Shown in pieces: positions 25,223 to 32,863 of a stretch of 40,921 bases of DNA. Positions within the stretch are counted from its first letter, which is position 1, and every line of letters starts with the position of its first letter. This stretch comes from Erysipelotrichaceae bacterium (lineage in GTDB: Bacteria; Bacillota_I; Bacilli_A; Erysipelotrichales; Erysipelotrichaceae). Location: positions 1-40,921 of the forward strand of contig JAFOLW010000062.1 of NCBI GenBank assembly GCA_017419165.1. The letters run 5' to 3'. The notes under the pieces were generated by a model, which was given only the letters and a program-made list of their open reading frames with translations, searched no databases and was not told the DNA's origin. Position numbers and translations under genes: made by a program.

Positions 25223-25956
25223 TCGAGATCGAAATGAAAACAGTCAGAAATATCCGTGATCTCGGTGAGACGATCACAAAAAACGGAAAAAGGATACGCC
25301 GCAACAAACTGATCCGTTCCGCTCATCTGGCGGGTCTTTCTCAAGAAGACCTGGATCATCTGAAGCGGGAACATCATCTGGATACGGTGATCGATCTCAG
25401 GACATATAAAGAAGTAAAGGAAAAACCAGACTGCTTTTACGATCTGAATTACTTTCACATACCGATCGTGAAGAATTTTGAAGACGGCATCACACATGAA
25501 AAGAAAGAAGTCCGCCGCTTCCCGGATCTGACACAGACGTATATCGAACTGGTCAACAGGGAAGATTATCTGCAGGGTTTTCATGATGTCCTGACGAAGA
25601 TCCTGGAACGGAAAGAAGAGGAAGGTGCTGTTTTATGGCATTGTTCGGAAGGAAAAGACCGCTGCGGGCTGACCAGTGTACTGATCGAGATGATCCTGGG
25701 CGTCGATGAAGATGCGATACGCAAAGATTATCTGTTCACCAATAAGATCAATCAGGTGAGAGCGGAAAAGATCTATGATGATGTCTTCAGAAAGACCGGC
25801 AGCGAGGAGATCGCCGCCTCGGTCTATAAAGCTTTTATTGCCGATGAAAGTTACCTGGATGCCGCATTATCTTATATAAAAGAGGATTTCTTTGAAAACA
25901 AGCTGAAACTCGATCCGAAACTGATCGAAGGATTCCGAAACAGGATCCTGGTCTGA
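25219..25956 (+). CDS. tyrosine-protein phosphatase (Y_phosphatase3 family)
   Basis: A 245-residue dual-specificity-like phosphatase. The N-terminal NIRDLG..T..G..I...KLIRSAHL pattern and the P-loop HCSEGKDRCG (Cys142, Arg148) identify the family, whose members act on phosphotyrosine or phosphoinositides. The start at 25219 is chosen because it makes ATGA with the NUDIX stop and has GGAGG upstream; an ATG at 25201 in the same frame adds six residues. Substrate unknown. Confidence 0.86.
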   Translation: MIEIEMKTVRNIRDLGETITKNGKRIRRNKLIRSAHLAGLSQEDLDHLKREHHLDTVIDLRTYKEVKEKPDCFYDLNYFHIPIVKNFEDGITHEKKEVRRFPDLTQTYIELVNREDYLQGFHDVLTKILERKEEEGAVLWHCSEGKDRCGLTSVLIEMILGVDEDAIRKDYLFTNKINQVRAEKIYDDVFRKTGSEEIAASVYKAFIADESYLDAALSYIKEDFFENKLKLDPKLIEGFRNRILV

Positions 25957-25975
25957 GAATAATGCATTTCAGATG

Positions 25976-25993
25976 AATCAATCGTCATTGATT
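25976..25993. repeat. inverted repeat upstream of the GG-leader peptide
   Basis: AATCAAT CGTC ATTGATT, a perfect 7-bp inverted repeat. The right arm overlaps a possible -35 (TTGATT) of the peptide gene, so it may be an operator. Confidence 0.35.
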
Positions 25994-26067
25994 ACAACGG
26001 ACATGGCGAAATAGTTTTAAAGAAAGAACGAAAAGAGAAATTTAAAATACACAAAGGAGATAGGAAG

Positions 26068-26319
26068 ATGATCAAAAATATTGAACTTTTAAATGAAGAA
26101 ACACTGAAACAGATCGCCGGCGGAGTTTTGGAACAAGGTGCACTGAATGCAGTCGAGCGTGCCGCCGACATCTATAAACGTGCCGGCTACAGTCTTGCCC
26201 GGCTGAAAGAAGACGTGACGGCACGCTACAACAGCGAACCGCTAATGTTTTCAACGGACGGATCGAAAGAAGATCTGGAAGAACTGTTGAAAAAATACGA
26301 AGAAGCCTGGGTCAAATAG
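26068..26319 (+). CDS. small protein with double-glycine leader (bacteriocin/peptide-pheromone type)
   Basis: An 83-residue protein with AAAGGAG 8 nt before the ATG. Residues 1-19 (MIKNIELLNEETLKQIAGG) have the double-glycine leader pattern: acidic/hydrophobic spacing L..E.L..I.GG, cut after GG by C39-peptidase ABC exporters. The remaining 64 residues (VLEQGALNAVERAADIYKRA onward) are charged, helical and without Cys, so a disulfide or lanthipeptide product is not supported. No C39 exporter, immunity gene or modification enzyme is in the window. It has its own terminator. Function is inference; an unrelated small protein with a chance GG is possible. Confidence 0.6.
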   Translation: MIKNIELLNEETLKQIAGGVLEQGALNAVERAADIYKRAGYSLARLKEDVTARYNSEPLMFSTDGSKEDLEELLKKYEEAWVK

Positions 26320-26327
26320 TAAAAGTA

Positions 26328-26396
26328 AAAAGGAGCTATCCGAAGATCTGAAGATTTATCCTCATCAGGTCAAAGGAGGGCTCCTTTTCTTTTTTT
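26328..26396 (+). terminator. terminator of the small-peptide gene
   Basis: AAAAGGAGC (26328-26336) pairs with GCTCCTTTT (26380-26388), followed by CTTTTTTT. The 43-nt interior can form a second hairpin, GATCTGA/TCAGGTC. Confidence 0.75.
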
Positions 26397-26412
26397 GTAT
26401 TTTCGTTTAAGG

Positions 26413-26481
26413 AACGGCGGTCCATAAAAAGACCGCTGTTTGAAGACCATGCTTCCTTCAGATCCCCGGACGGGACTGAAG
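26413..26481 (-). terminator. two hairpins beyond the alpha-galactosidase stop
   Basis: CTTCAGTCCC/GGGATCTGAAG (26456-26481, one bulge) and a 10-bp stem at 26413-26440 lie downstream on the minus strand. Neither is followed by a good T-run, so they may protect the 3' end or end transcription with help. Confidence 0.4.
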
Positions 26482-26501
26482 ATACCGGAACTACCCGCAG
26501 A

Positions 26502-28799
26502 TCATTTTTTCTTCTTTACGATCAGATACATATCGGAACCGTAATCCGGCGGTATCCTGACGTTTTCGTTATAGCCGGTACCCAAGAAGACCGGATCGAG
26601 CAGGATGCCGTCCTTCAGTGCCGTGCCGCTGGCTTCATATTTATGAACGTTGGCGTTGAGACCTTTGTATTTGCCGATCAGTTCGATGAGCTTGGATTCC
26701 GAGTTGACTTTGACCGGAGTGATGAAGTTGATCAGGTTCCCGAACTTCTTCAGCGGATGGATGAACGGTCTGGTCGATACGACATAATCTTCGCTGTCGT
26801 CCATATCCTTGACATAGAGCTTGTCGTAGATCGGTACCGCATGGACCATCCTCCTGAAACGGGTGACGATGGCTTCTTTGCTGCTTCTTGCCTCAAAGGT
26901 CTCATAGCTGTCGTCCTTGTTGAAACGGTAGAACTGTCCGAACTGGAAAGTCTTGCGGTGTTTCTTGTAGTAATCGATCTGTTTGATGATCTCCTTTTTC
27001 TCCAGAGGCGTCAGCAGGCTCAGGTCGAGTTCATATCCCAGACAGCCGTAGGCGGAAACGCCGAAGCGGGTCTCCAGTGGCGTATGCCGGAGAGTATGCA
27101 TGTGCGGCGAAGCGGAAACGTGAGAACCGATCGTCGAAACGGGATAGAGATAAGACAGTCCTTTTTGAATGTCGATCCTTTCGATCGGGTCGGTGTCGTC
27201 CGATGCCCAGATCTGCGGAGAATAACACAACATGCCCAGGTCAAAACGGTTGCCGCCGGAAGCACAGGACTCCAGCAGGACCTGCGGCCTCTTTGTGAAG
27301 ATCCGATCGAGGACTTCGTAAAGCCCTTTGATGTATTCGTGATTGTAGACCCCGCTGACGGCATTCATCAGCCTGTTCATATCCCATTTGATGTAGTCGA
27401 CTTTGTTGTCGTCGATGAGCTTTGAGACGTTTTCAACGATATAGTCCCTGACTTCCGGATTGGCGAGATCCATCAGCAGCTCGTTCCGGCAGTAGTAGGA
27501 TTCCCTGTCTTTTTCCTGCAGGGCATATTCCGGGTGTTTCTCATACAAAGCCGAATCGATGTTGATGGCTTCCGGTTCCACCCAGATGCCGAACAACATA
27601 CCCAGATCGTGGATCTCTTTGGAAAGGGAAGAGATGCCGCCCGGGATCTTTTTAAGATTGCAGTCATAATCGCCAAGGCCCCGCTTGTCGCTGTCGCGTC
27701 TGCCGAACCATCCGTCATCCAGAACGAAGAGTTCGATGCCCATGGACGCAGCGTTCTTTGCGAGTTTGTTGATCAGGTCGCTCTTTTTGAAATCAAAACC
27801 AAAGCCTTCCCAGGAGTTGATCAGGATCGGCCTTTCCTTCTTCTTCCAATCGGAACGGACGATGTGTTCGTTGATGAAATCATGGAAGTGATGAGAGAGG
27901 GTATTGAGGCCCTCGTCCGAATAAGTCAGAACGGCTTCCGGCGTTTCAAAAACATCGCCCGGATTCAGGGACAGATGGAAACGTTCGGGAGAGATGCCCG
28001 CCTGGACCCGCTTGATGCCGTATTCGTTTTCCGAAACGGAACTGTAGTGGTTGCCGCTGTAGACTAGATTGAAGCCCCAGGCCTTGCCGTGGTCCTCATC
28101 CGTCATCTTCCGGCGGATGATGAAGCCCGGATTGTTTTTGGCGCTGGAGAAACCGACACGGGAAGAGGAAAGGAAGGTCCCTCTGCCGATCTCGTGTTCG
28201 TAAAGATGGGTCTCCTTGTCCCAGGCACCGCAGAAGTTCATGAGGATCAGATCTTCCTCACACAGATCCACGCAGAAGGACATCAGTTTATGCAAAGCAT
28301 ATTCGTTCTCTGTTTTATTGATCAGGACAGATCTGCGAGTGATGACGTCTTCTTCCGGATAGAGCGTATAGTACAGATCGAGGTAAAGCTCTTTGGCTTT
28401 GTCTTTCAGGTGGACGAGCAGCGTCTCTTCCGCTCCGTAGGAAGAAGGCAGATCCTTCATCCTGACGTTTCCTTTGACGATCTCATGGGAAAGATAAAGG
28501 AAATCGCAGGTATAGGAAGACTCGCCTTCGATCTCGATGGAGGCTTCATTGAAATCACCGGTGCCGTAGGTGCCGAATTCCTGTGGAAGGGAATCCATCG
28601 TATAGATGTCATTGTTTTTGTCGTAGACGACCGTCGTCCCGTGGCAGATCTTCTTCTTGTAGGAGAGAGCTTCCGCATCGGAGATCAGACAGCGCTTGCC
28701 GAAATGAAGATGTTCGAGGTGTCCGTAGCGGTCGACCCTGAACATATAAGAAGTGTCTTTTGTGCTCAAAAGAAACACACCGTTTTCAATCCTTATCAT
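26502..28799 (-). CDS. alpha-galactosidase, GH36
   Basis: Releases galactose from raffinose-family sugars or galactomannan. 765 residues, close to the bacterial GH36 length (~730); no signal peptide, so intracellular. N-terminal beta-sandwich about 1-320, TIM barrel about 325-660, C-terminal beta domain. Catalytic nucleophile Asp473 is in YIKWDMNR and the acid/base is in WASDDTD (Asp534). FVLDDGWFG (358-366) and the substrate motif ESCASGGNRFD (510-520) are intact. It lies against the direction of its neighbours with no dedicated transporter, so its sugar must enter by another route. Confidence 0.95.
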   Translation of the reverse strand: MIRIENGVFLLSTKDTSYMFRVDRYGHLEHLHFGKRCLISDAEALSYKKKICHGTTVVYDKNNDIYTMDSLPQEFGTYGTGDFNEASIEIEGESSYTCDFLYLSHEIVKGNVRMKDLPSSYGAEETLLVHLKDKAKELYLDLYYTLYPEEDVITRRSVLINKTENEYALHKLMSFCVDLCEEDLILMNFCGAWDKETHLYEHEIGRGTFLSSSRVGFSSAKNNPGFIIRRKMTDEDHGKAWGFNLVYSGNHYSSVSENEYGIKRVQAGISPERFHLSLNPGDVFETPEAVLTYSDEGLNTLSHHFHDFINEHIVRSDWKKKERPILINSWEGFGFDFKKSDLINKLAKNAASMGIELFVLDDGWFGRRDSDKRGLGDYDCNLKKIPGGISSLSKEIHDLGMLFGIWVEPEAINIDSALYEKHPEYALQEKDRESYYCRNELLMDLANPEVRDYIVENVSKLIDDNKVDYIKWDMNRLMNAVSGVYNHEYIKGLYEVLDRIFTKRPQVLLESCASGGNRFDLGMLCYSPQIWASDDTDPIERIDIQKGLSYLYPVSTIGSHVSASPHMHTLRHTPLETRFGVSAYGCLGYELDLSLLTPLEKKEIIKQIDYYKKHRKTFQFGQFYRFNKDDSYETFEARSSKEAIVTRFRRMVHAVPIYDKLYVKDMDDSEDYVVSTRPFIHPLKKFGNLINFITPVKVNSESKLIELIGKYKGLNANVHKYEASGTALKDGILLDPVFLGTGYNENVRIPPDYGSDMYLIVKKKK

Positions 28800-28914
28800 T
28801 TTTATATCCTGCTTTCATCAATATTCTAACAAAAGGAAACATGGAAAATGATGCAAATAAAGAAAGAAGGAAAGACTGTACAGTACAATGTAAGTAAGAA
28901 GAAAGAAGGCACAT

Positions 28915-29571
28915 ATGATCAAAGGCATCGTCTTCGATCTGGACGGAACGACGCTGGATACTTTGCAGGATATCACTGAGAGTTTCAACCGGACCCTGAA
29001 GGAATTCGGCTACGAAGAAAAAAGCGCCGACGAGATCCGCATGGGCGTCGGCAAAGGTTTTAAAGTCCTGACGGAAAAGATGCTTCCGCAGGATGCGGAC
29101 GAAAAGACCAGGGAAACGGTCGCCTTTCGCTACAGACAGATCTACTCGCAGAATTACTACAAAAACACGAGGCCTTATGAAGGCATGAAGGAACTGCTTG
29201 CCGGGCTGCAGGAAGAAGGCATCCTTATGGCGGTCCACTCCAACAAGAGCGATGTCTTCGTCAAGGATCTGATCGGCAGGTATTATCCCGGGATCGGATT
29301 CGTCGAAGTCTGCGGCGCAAAGGAAGGCGTGCCGATGAAGCCGGATGCGGGAGGCGTCCTCCGTATCCTGGATCTCATGAAACTGTCAAAAGAAGAAGTG
29401 CTGTATGTCGGCGACAGCGAGACCGACATGAAGACGGCACACAATGCGGAGGTCAGACCGGTCGGCGTCTTATGGGGCTTCCGCGATGAGAAGACCTTGA
29501 AAGAAAACGGCGCCGGTTTCATCATCCGGCAGCCAAGTGAATTATTGAGCATCATCAAGGAGGAAATATGA
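28915..29571 (+). CDS. HAD phosphatase, phosphoglycolate phosphatase-like
   Basis: A 218-residue HAD hydrolase: motif I FDLDGTTLDT (Asp8, Asp10), helical cap, motif II MAVHSNKS, Lys in VPMKPDAGG and motif IV YVGDSETDMKTA. This is the Gph/PpaX-like group. AAGAAGG precedes the ATG. The stop overlaps the next start as ATGA, so it begins a cluster with the zinc-ribbon protein, dehydrogenase and EIIC. Confidence 0.9.
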   Translation: MIKGIVFDLDGTTLDTLQDITESFNRTLKEFGYEEKSADEIRMGVGKGFKVLTEKMLPQDADEKTRETVAFRYRQIYSQNYYKNTRPYEGMKELLAGLQEEGILMAVHSNKSDVFVKDLIGRYYPGIGFVEVCGAKEGVPMKPDAGGVLRILDLMKLSKEEVLYVGDSETDMKTAHNAEVRPVGVLWGFRDEKTLKENGAGFIIRQPSELLSIIKEEI

Positions 29572-29822
29572 TCTGTCCCTATTGCGGAAAAGAGATGACA
29601 CAGACATTCATCCAAAGCAGTTATCCGATCTATCTCAACAAAAACAAGGCGCATTTCTTTCCTTCGGGAGACCTGTCATCCAGGACGCTCTCGAGTTTTT
29701 CCATTACGAAATCACCTTTTGTAAAGTCTTATTACTGTGAAGACTGTGCTAAGATCATCATCGATCTCAAGGAGAAGAAAAACCATGAAACAGGTGTTCG
29801 TAAACGTTCCCACAGACGATAA
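29568..29822 (+). CDS. small zinc-ribbon protein (DUF6487-like)
   Basis: An 84-residue protein with CPYCGKEM near the N-terminus and CEDC at 62-65, giving a two-CxxC zinc ribbon; the spacing and FVKSYYCEDCAKIIIDL tail match the DUF6487 family as I know it. Role unknown. It overlaps the HAD stop by 4 nt and runs 38 nt into the dehydrogenase gene in another frame. Confidence 0.75.
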   Translation: MICPYCGKEMTQTFIQSSYPIYLNKNKAHFFPSGDLSSRTLSSFSITKSPFVKSYYCEDCAKIIIDLKEKKNHETGVRKRSHRR

Positions 29823-30717
29823 GCAGAAAGACCGCTTCAGAGCGATCTCAAAAGAATATGAATTCATCTTCCGGGAAGAAGGCAAAGACCCCTATGGCGC
29901 GCAGATCATCATCGGCAATGTGCCGATCGCAAAGCTCGAAAGATTCGAAAAGCTCGAATGGCTGCAATCTTCGGCCGTCGGCATCGACAAGTACATCAAA
30001 AAAGGCGTTTTGAAAGAAGGGGTCCTGCTGAGCAACGCTGTCGACGTCCACACCAAGGAAGTGGCGGAGCACTGCCTGGCGATGCTGCTGGCAATGGTGA
30101 AGAAGCTTTTCATCTATCACGACGATCAGAAAGAACACCGCTGGACGGACGAAGGAAAAGTCAAAGAGATCTCCAAGCTCAAGGTCACGGTCGTCGGCCT
30201 GGGCAACATCGGCAGTCACCTGGCCAGACAGCTCAAAGCTCTGGGCGTCTATGTGATCGGTGTCAAGCGGACGATGATCGACAAGCCCGACTATGTCGAT
30301 GAACTCTATACCGACAAAGATCTCGATGCGGCGATCGGTGATGTCGATGCGGTCATCTCGATCCTGCCGGGAAACAAGGCCAACGAAGGACTGTTTACCT
30401 ATGAGCGTTTTTCCAGAATGAGAAAGGATACGGTCTTCATCAACGTCGGAAGAGGCAACCTGTGTTCAAGCGAAACGATCCGCAGGGTACTGGATGAGAA
30501 AGTGATCGCCGGCATGGCACTGGATGTCTTTGAAAAAGAACCTTTGGACAAAGACGATCCCCTGTGGGAACAGGAAAGGCTCATCATCACCCCGCACGCT
30601 GCCGGAAGCTATCACCTGGATTCCGCTTTCGAGACCTTCCTGGATCTGTGCGAAGAGAACTTAAGAAGATATATCAATAACGAGCCTTTGAACTATCTGG
30701 TGGAAGAACGGGAGTAA
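29785..30717 (+). CDS. D-isomer-specific 2-hydroxyacid dehydrogenase
   Basis: NAD(P)-dependent oxidoreductase acting on a 2-keto/2-hydroxy acid. 310 residues from ATG 29785 (MKQVFVNVPTDD), which has AAGGAG 10 nt upstream; a longer start overlaps the zinc-ribbon gene too far. Dinucleotide fold VVGLGNIGSHLA (136-147), catalytic Arg222 in NVGRGN, Glu251 in DVFEKEP and His270 in TPHAAGS are all present. The substrate cannot be told; phosphoglycerate and phosphonate members share this pattern. Confidence 0.88.
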   Translation: MKQVFVNVPTDDKQKDRFRAISKEYEFIFREEGKDPYGAQIIIGNVPIAKLERFEKLEWLQSSAVGIDKYIKKGVLKEGVLLSNAVDVHTKEVAEHCLAMLLAMVKKLFIYHDDQKEHRWTDEGKVKEISKLKVTVVGLGNIGSHLARQLKALGVYVIGVKRTMIDKPDYVDELYTDKDLDAAIGDVDAVISILPGNKANEGLFTYERFSRMRKDTVFINVGRGNLCSSETIRRVLDEKVIAGMALDVFEKEPLDKDDPLWEQERLIITPHAAGSYHLDSAFETFLDLCEENLRRYINNEPLNYLVEERE

Positions 30718-30757
30718 GCCTTTCTTCCGCCGAAGACATAAAACAAAAGGAGGCCAA

Positions 30758-31999
30758 ATGAAAAAGATCATCGAATGGATGAATGAAGTCGTAGCCCCGA
30801 AAACGAAGAAACTGACGGAGAACCCCTGGGTGACCGCGGTACAGGAGACGATGGTCTCGACGATGCCGGTCATGGTCATCAGTTCCTTTATCACGATCCT
30901 TTCCATCGTGAAAGACTTCGTTCCTTCGTTTCCCGACCTTTCCTATCTGTCGCAGTTCACGATGGGTCTGAGTGCCCTGATGGTGGCCTATCTGATCCCG
31001 ACCATCGTTCTGGAGAAAACGGAACTGCCCAAGTACCGCCGGCAGGCGGGTTTCATGGGCGTCTCATTGCTGCTGGCGATGTCGCAGGCCGGAGTGAACG
31101 AAAAAGGACAGTTCGTCATCGATGCCCAGCGCATCGGCGCTTCGGGCATGTTCGTGGCGATCGTCGCCGGACTCTTTGTCGCCTTCATCATGAAGCTCTT
31201 TTCTTCCCGCAGCATGTTTTCAAAAAACACCAGGATGCCTTCGTTCCTGGTCGACAGCTTCGACTCGATGGCACCGATCCTGCTGACGGCACTGACCGCC
31301 TATTTCCTGTGTTATCTGCTCAAGCTCGATCTCTATGCGATCGTGAATCTGCTGATCTCACCGCTGGTCAATATCGCCCAGAGCCTCTTCGGCTTCGTGT
31401 TCATCTGTTTCCTGATGGCGTTCTTCTATTCGTTCGGCATGTCGCCGTGGTTTTTGACACCGGTCTATTATACGGTGGGCATGGATGCGATCGCCAAGAA
31501 TGCGGCAGCTGTGGCGGCCGGCGAGAAAGCGACGCTGATCCTGTCCAACGAGACGTTCGGCGGCTGGATCTGGCTGGGCGGAACGGGCTGCACACTGACG
31601 CTTTGCGTCCTGCTGCTTCTGTGCCGTTCGGAAAAACTCAAAGGCCTCGGGAAGACCTGCATCGTACCGGCCATCTTCAACATCAATGAGCCGGTCGTCT
31701 ACGGAACGATCGTCTTCAATCCGCTGCTGATGATCCCGATGTGGATCAATCCGACGCTCGTGGCGATCATCACCTACCTGACCATGCGGGCAGGACTGGT
31801 CGATGTTCCTTCCTCTTCTTTCCTGCTCTGGTACATCCCGATCCCGATCCTGACGTATCTGACCAATCACGACTTCCGCGGCGTGATCCTGGTACTGATC
31901 CTGCTGGCGCTGACCGCAGCCGTATGGTACCCGTTCCTTGCGGCTTATGACCGGCAATGTCTGGCAGAAGAAAAGAAAAACGCCGGACGGCAGGATTGA
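30758..31999 (+). CDS. PTS EIIC, lactose/cellobiose family (orphan)
   Basis: Membrane channel domain of a sugar phosphotransferase system, 413 residues with about ten transmembrane segments and the family substrate motif NINEPVVYG. The N-terminus (MKKIIEWMNEVVAPKTKKLTENPW) matches that of the other EIIC in this window. No EIIA or EIIB is next to it; it follows the dehydrogenase gene by 40 bp with AAAGGAGG as ribosome site. It may share the EIIB/EIIA set at 36215-38610. Confidence 0.9.
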   Translation: MKKIIEWMNEVVAPKTKKLTENPWVTAVQETMVSTMPVMVISSFITILSIVKDFVPSFPDLSYLSQFTMGLSALMVAYLIPTIVLEKTELPKYRRQAGFMGVSLLLAMSQAGVNEKGQFVIDAQRIGASGMFVAIVAGLFVAFIMKLFSSRSMFSKNTRMPSFLVDSFDSMAPILLTALTAYFLCYLLKLDLYAIVNLLISPLVNIAQSLFGFVFICFLMAFFYSFGMSPWFLTPVYYTVGMDAIAKNAAAVAAGEKATLILSNETFGGWIWLGGTGCTLTLCVLLLLCRSEKLKGLGKTCIVPAIFNINEPVVYGTIVFNPLLMIPMWINPTLVAIITYLTMRAGLVDVPSSSFLLWYIPIPILTYLTNHDFRGVILVLILLALTAAVWYPFLAAYDRQCLAEEKKNAGRQD

Positions 32000-32004
32000 A
32001 AAGC

Positions 32005-32032
32005 TGGTCATCCGGAAAAAACCCGTTATAAT
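32005..32032 (+). promoter_or_regulatory. promoter of the Cof-type HAD gene
   Basis: TGGTCA (32005-32010), 16 nt, TATAAT (32027-32032). The start codon follows the -10 by 9 nt, with no ribosome site. Confidence 0.55.
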
Positions 32033-32041
32033 GGTTTACTG

Positions 32042-32863
32042 ATGAAAGAAGATGTCAGATTGCTGATCTGCGATATCGACGGGACCATCACCGAAAAAGG
32101 CGGCAAGCCGATGAAGATCACCGAAGAAGCTCTGCGGAAGTTTCATGAAGAAGGTGTCTTGATCGGTCTGGCTTCCGGGCGCCCGGTGGACCGCCGCACG
32201 ATCAACAAATTCAAAGAATGGGGCTATGATTTCGATCCGGATATCGTGATCGGTTTCAACGGCTGTGAGGTCTGGGACAGGATGAGCGGGAAAAAGAGAG
32301 AGTATTCCTTCCTGCCAAAAGAAGATGTGAGAGAGATCCTGGACTACATGTGGCCGCTGGATGTCAATCCGGTCGTCTATGAGAACGGATATGACCATGT
32401 CCTGGCCAGGCGGAGCGATCACATCATCGAAGCCTCGATGAAGCGCAACGAAGGAACGGTGGAGTTTTGCGACAAGGAACGTTTTTGTCTTCATGACGTT
32501 CCGAAGATCGAGTTCCGTTACATCGAAGAAGACATGGAAGATATTGTGATGAAGACGGCCAACGAGCACAAGTCCGACCGCTACATCTTCTTAAAGTCTT
32601 TCTACGGAACGCTGGAATACATGAAGCCGGGGATCGACAAAGGCGTTGCCCTGAAACGGATCTGCGAAGAACTGAAGATCCCGTTGGACAAGGTCGTTGC
32701 CTGCGGCGATATGGATAACGATATCGCGATGCTGAAGGCGGCAGGGACCGGGATCTGTCTGCTGAACGGGTCCGAGGCGACAAAAAAAGCCGCCGCTCAC
32801 ATCACCGAAGAGGATGTGCAGCACGACGGCCTGGGCAAATTCTTAATGAAATATTATTTTTAA
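32042..32863 (+). CDS. Cof-type HAD-IIB phosphatase
   Basis: A 273-residue sugar-phosphate or nucleotide phosphatase. Motif I CDIDGTIT (Asp11, Asp13), the C2 cap between motifs II (LASGRP) and III, the Lys in KPGIDKGVALKR and motif IV CGDMDNDIAML are clear. Placement between PTS genes suggests a sugar phosphate, by inference. It ends convergently with the PRD regulator; the two stop codons overlap. Confidence 0.9.
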   Translation: MKEDVRLLICDIDGTITEKGGKPMKITEEALRKFHEEGVLIGLASGRPVDRRTINKFKEWGYDFDPDIVIGFNGCEVWDRMSGKKREYSFLPKEDVREILDYMWPLDVNPVVYENGYDHVLARRSDHIIEASMKRNEGTVEFCDKERFCLHDVPKIEFRYIEEDMEDIVMKTANEHKSDRYIFLKSFYGTLEYMKPGIDKGVALKRICEELKIPLDKVVACGDMDNDIAMLKAAGTGICLLNGSEATKKAAAHITEEDVQHDGLGKFLMKYYF

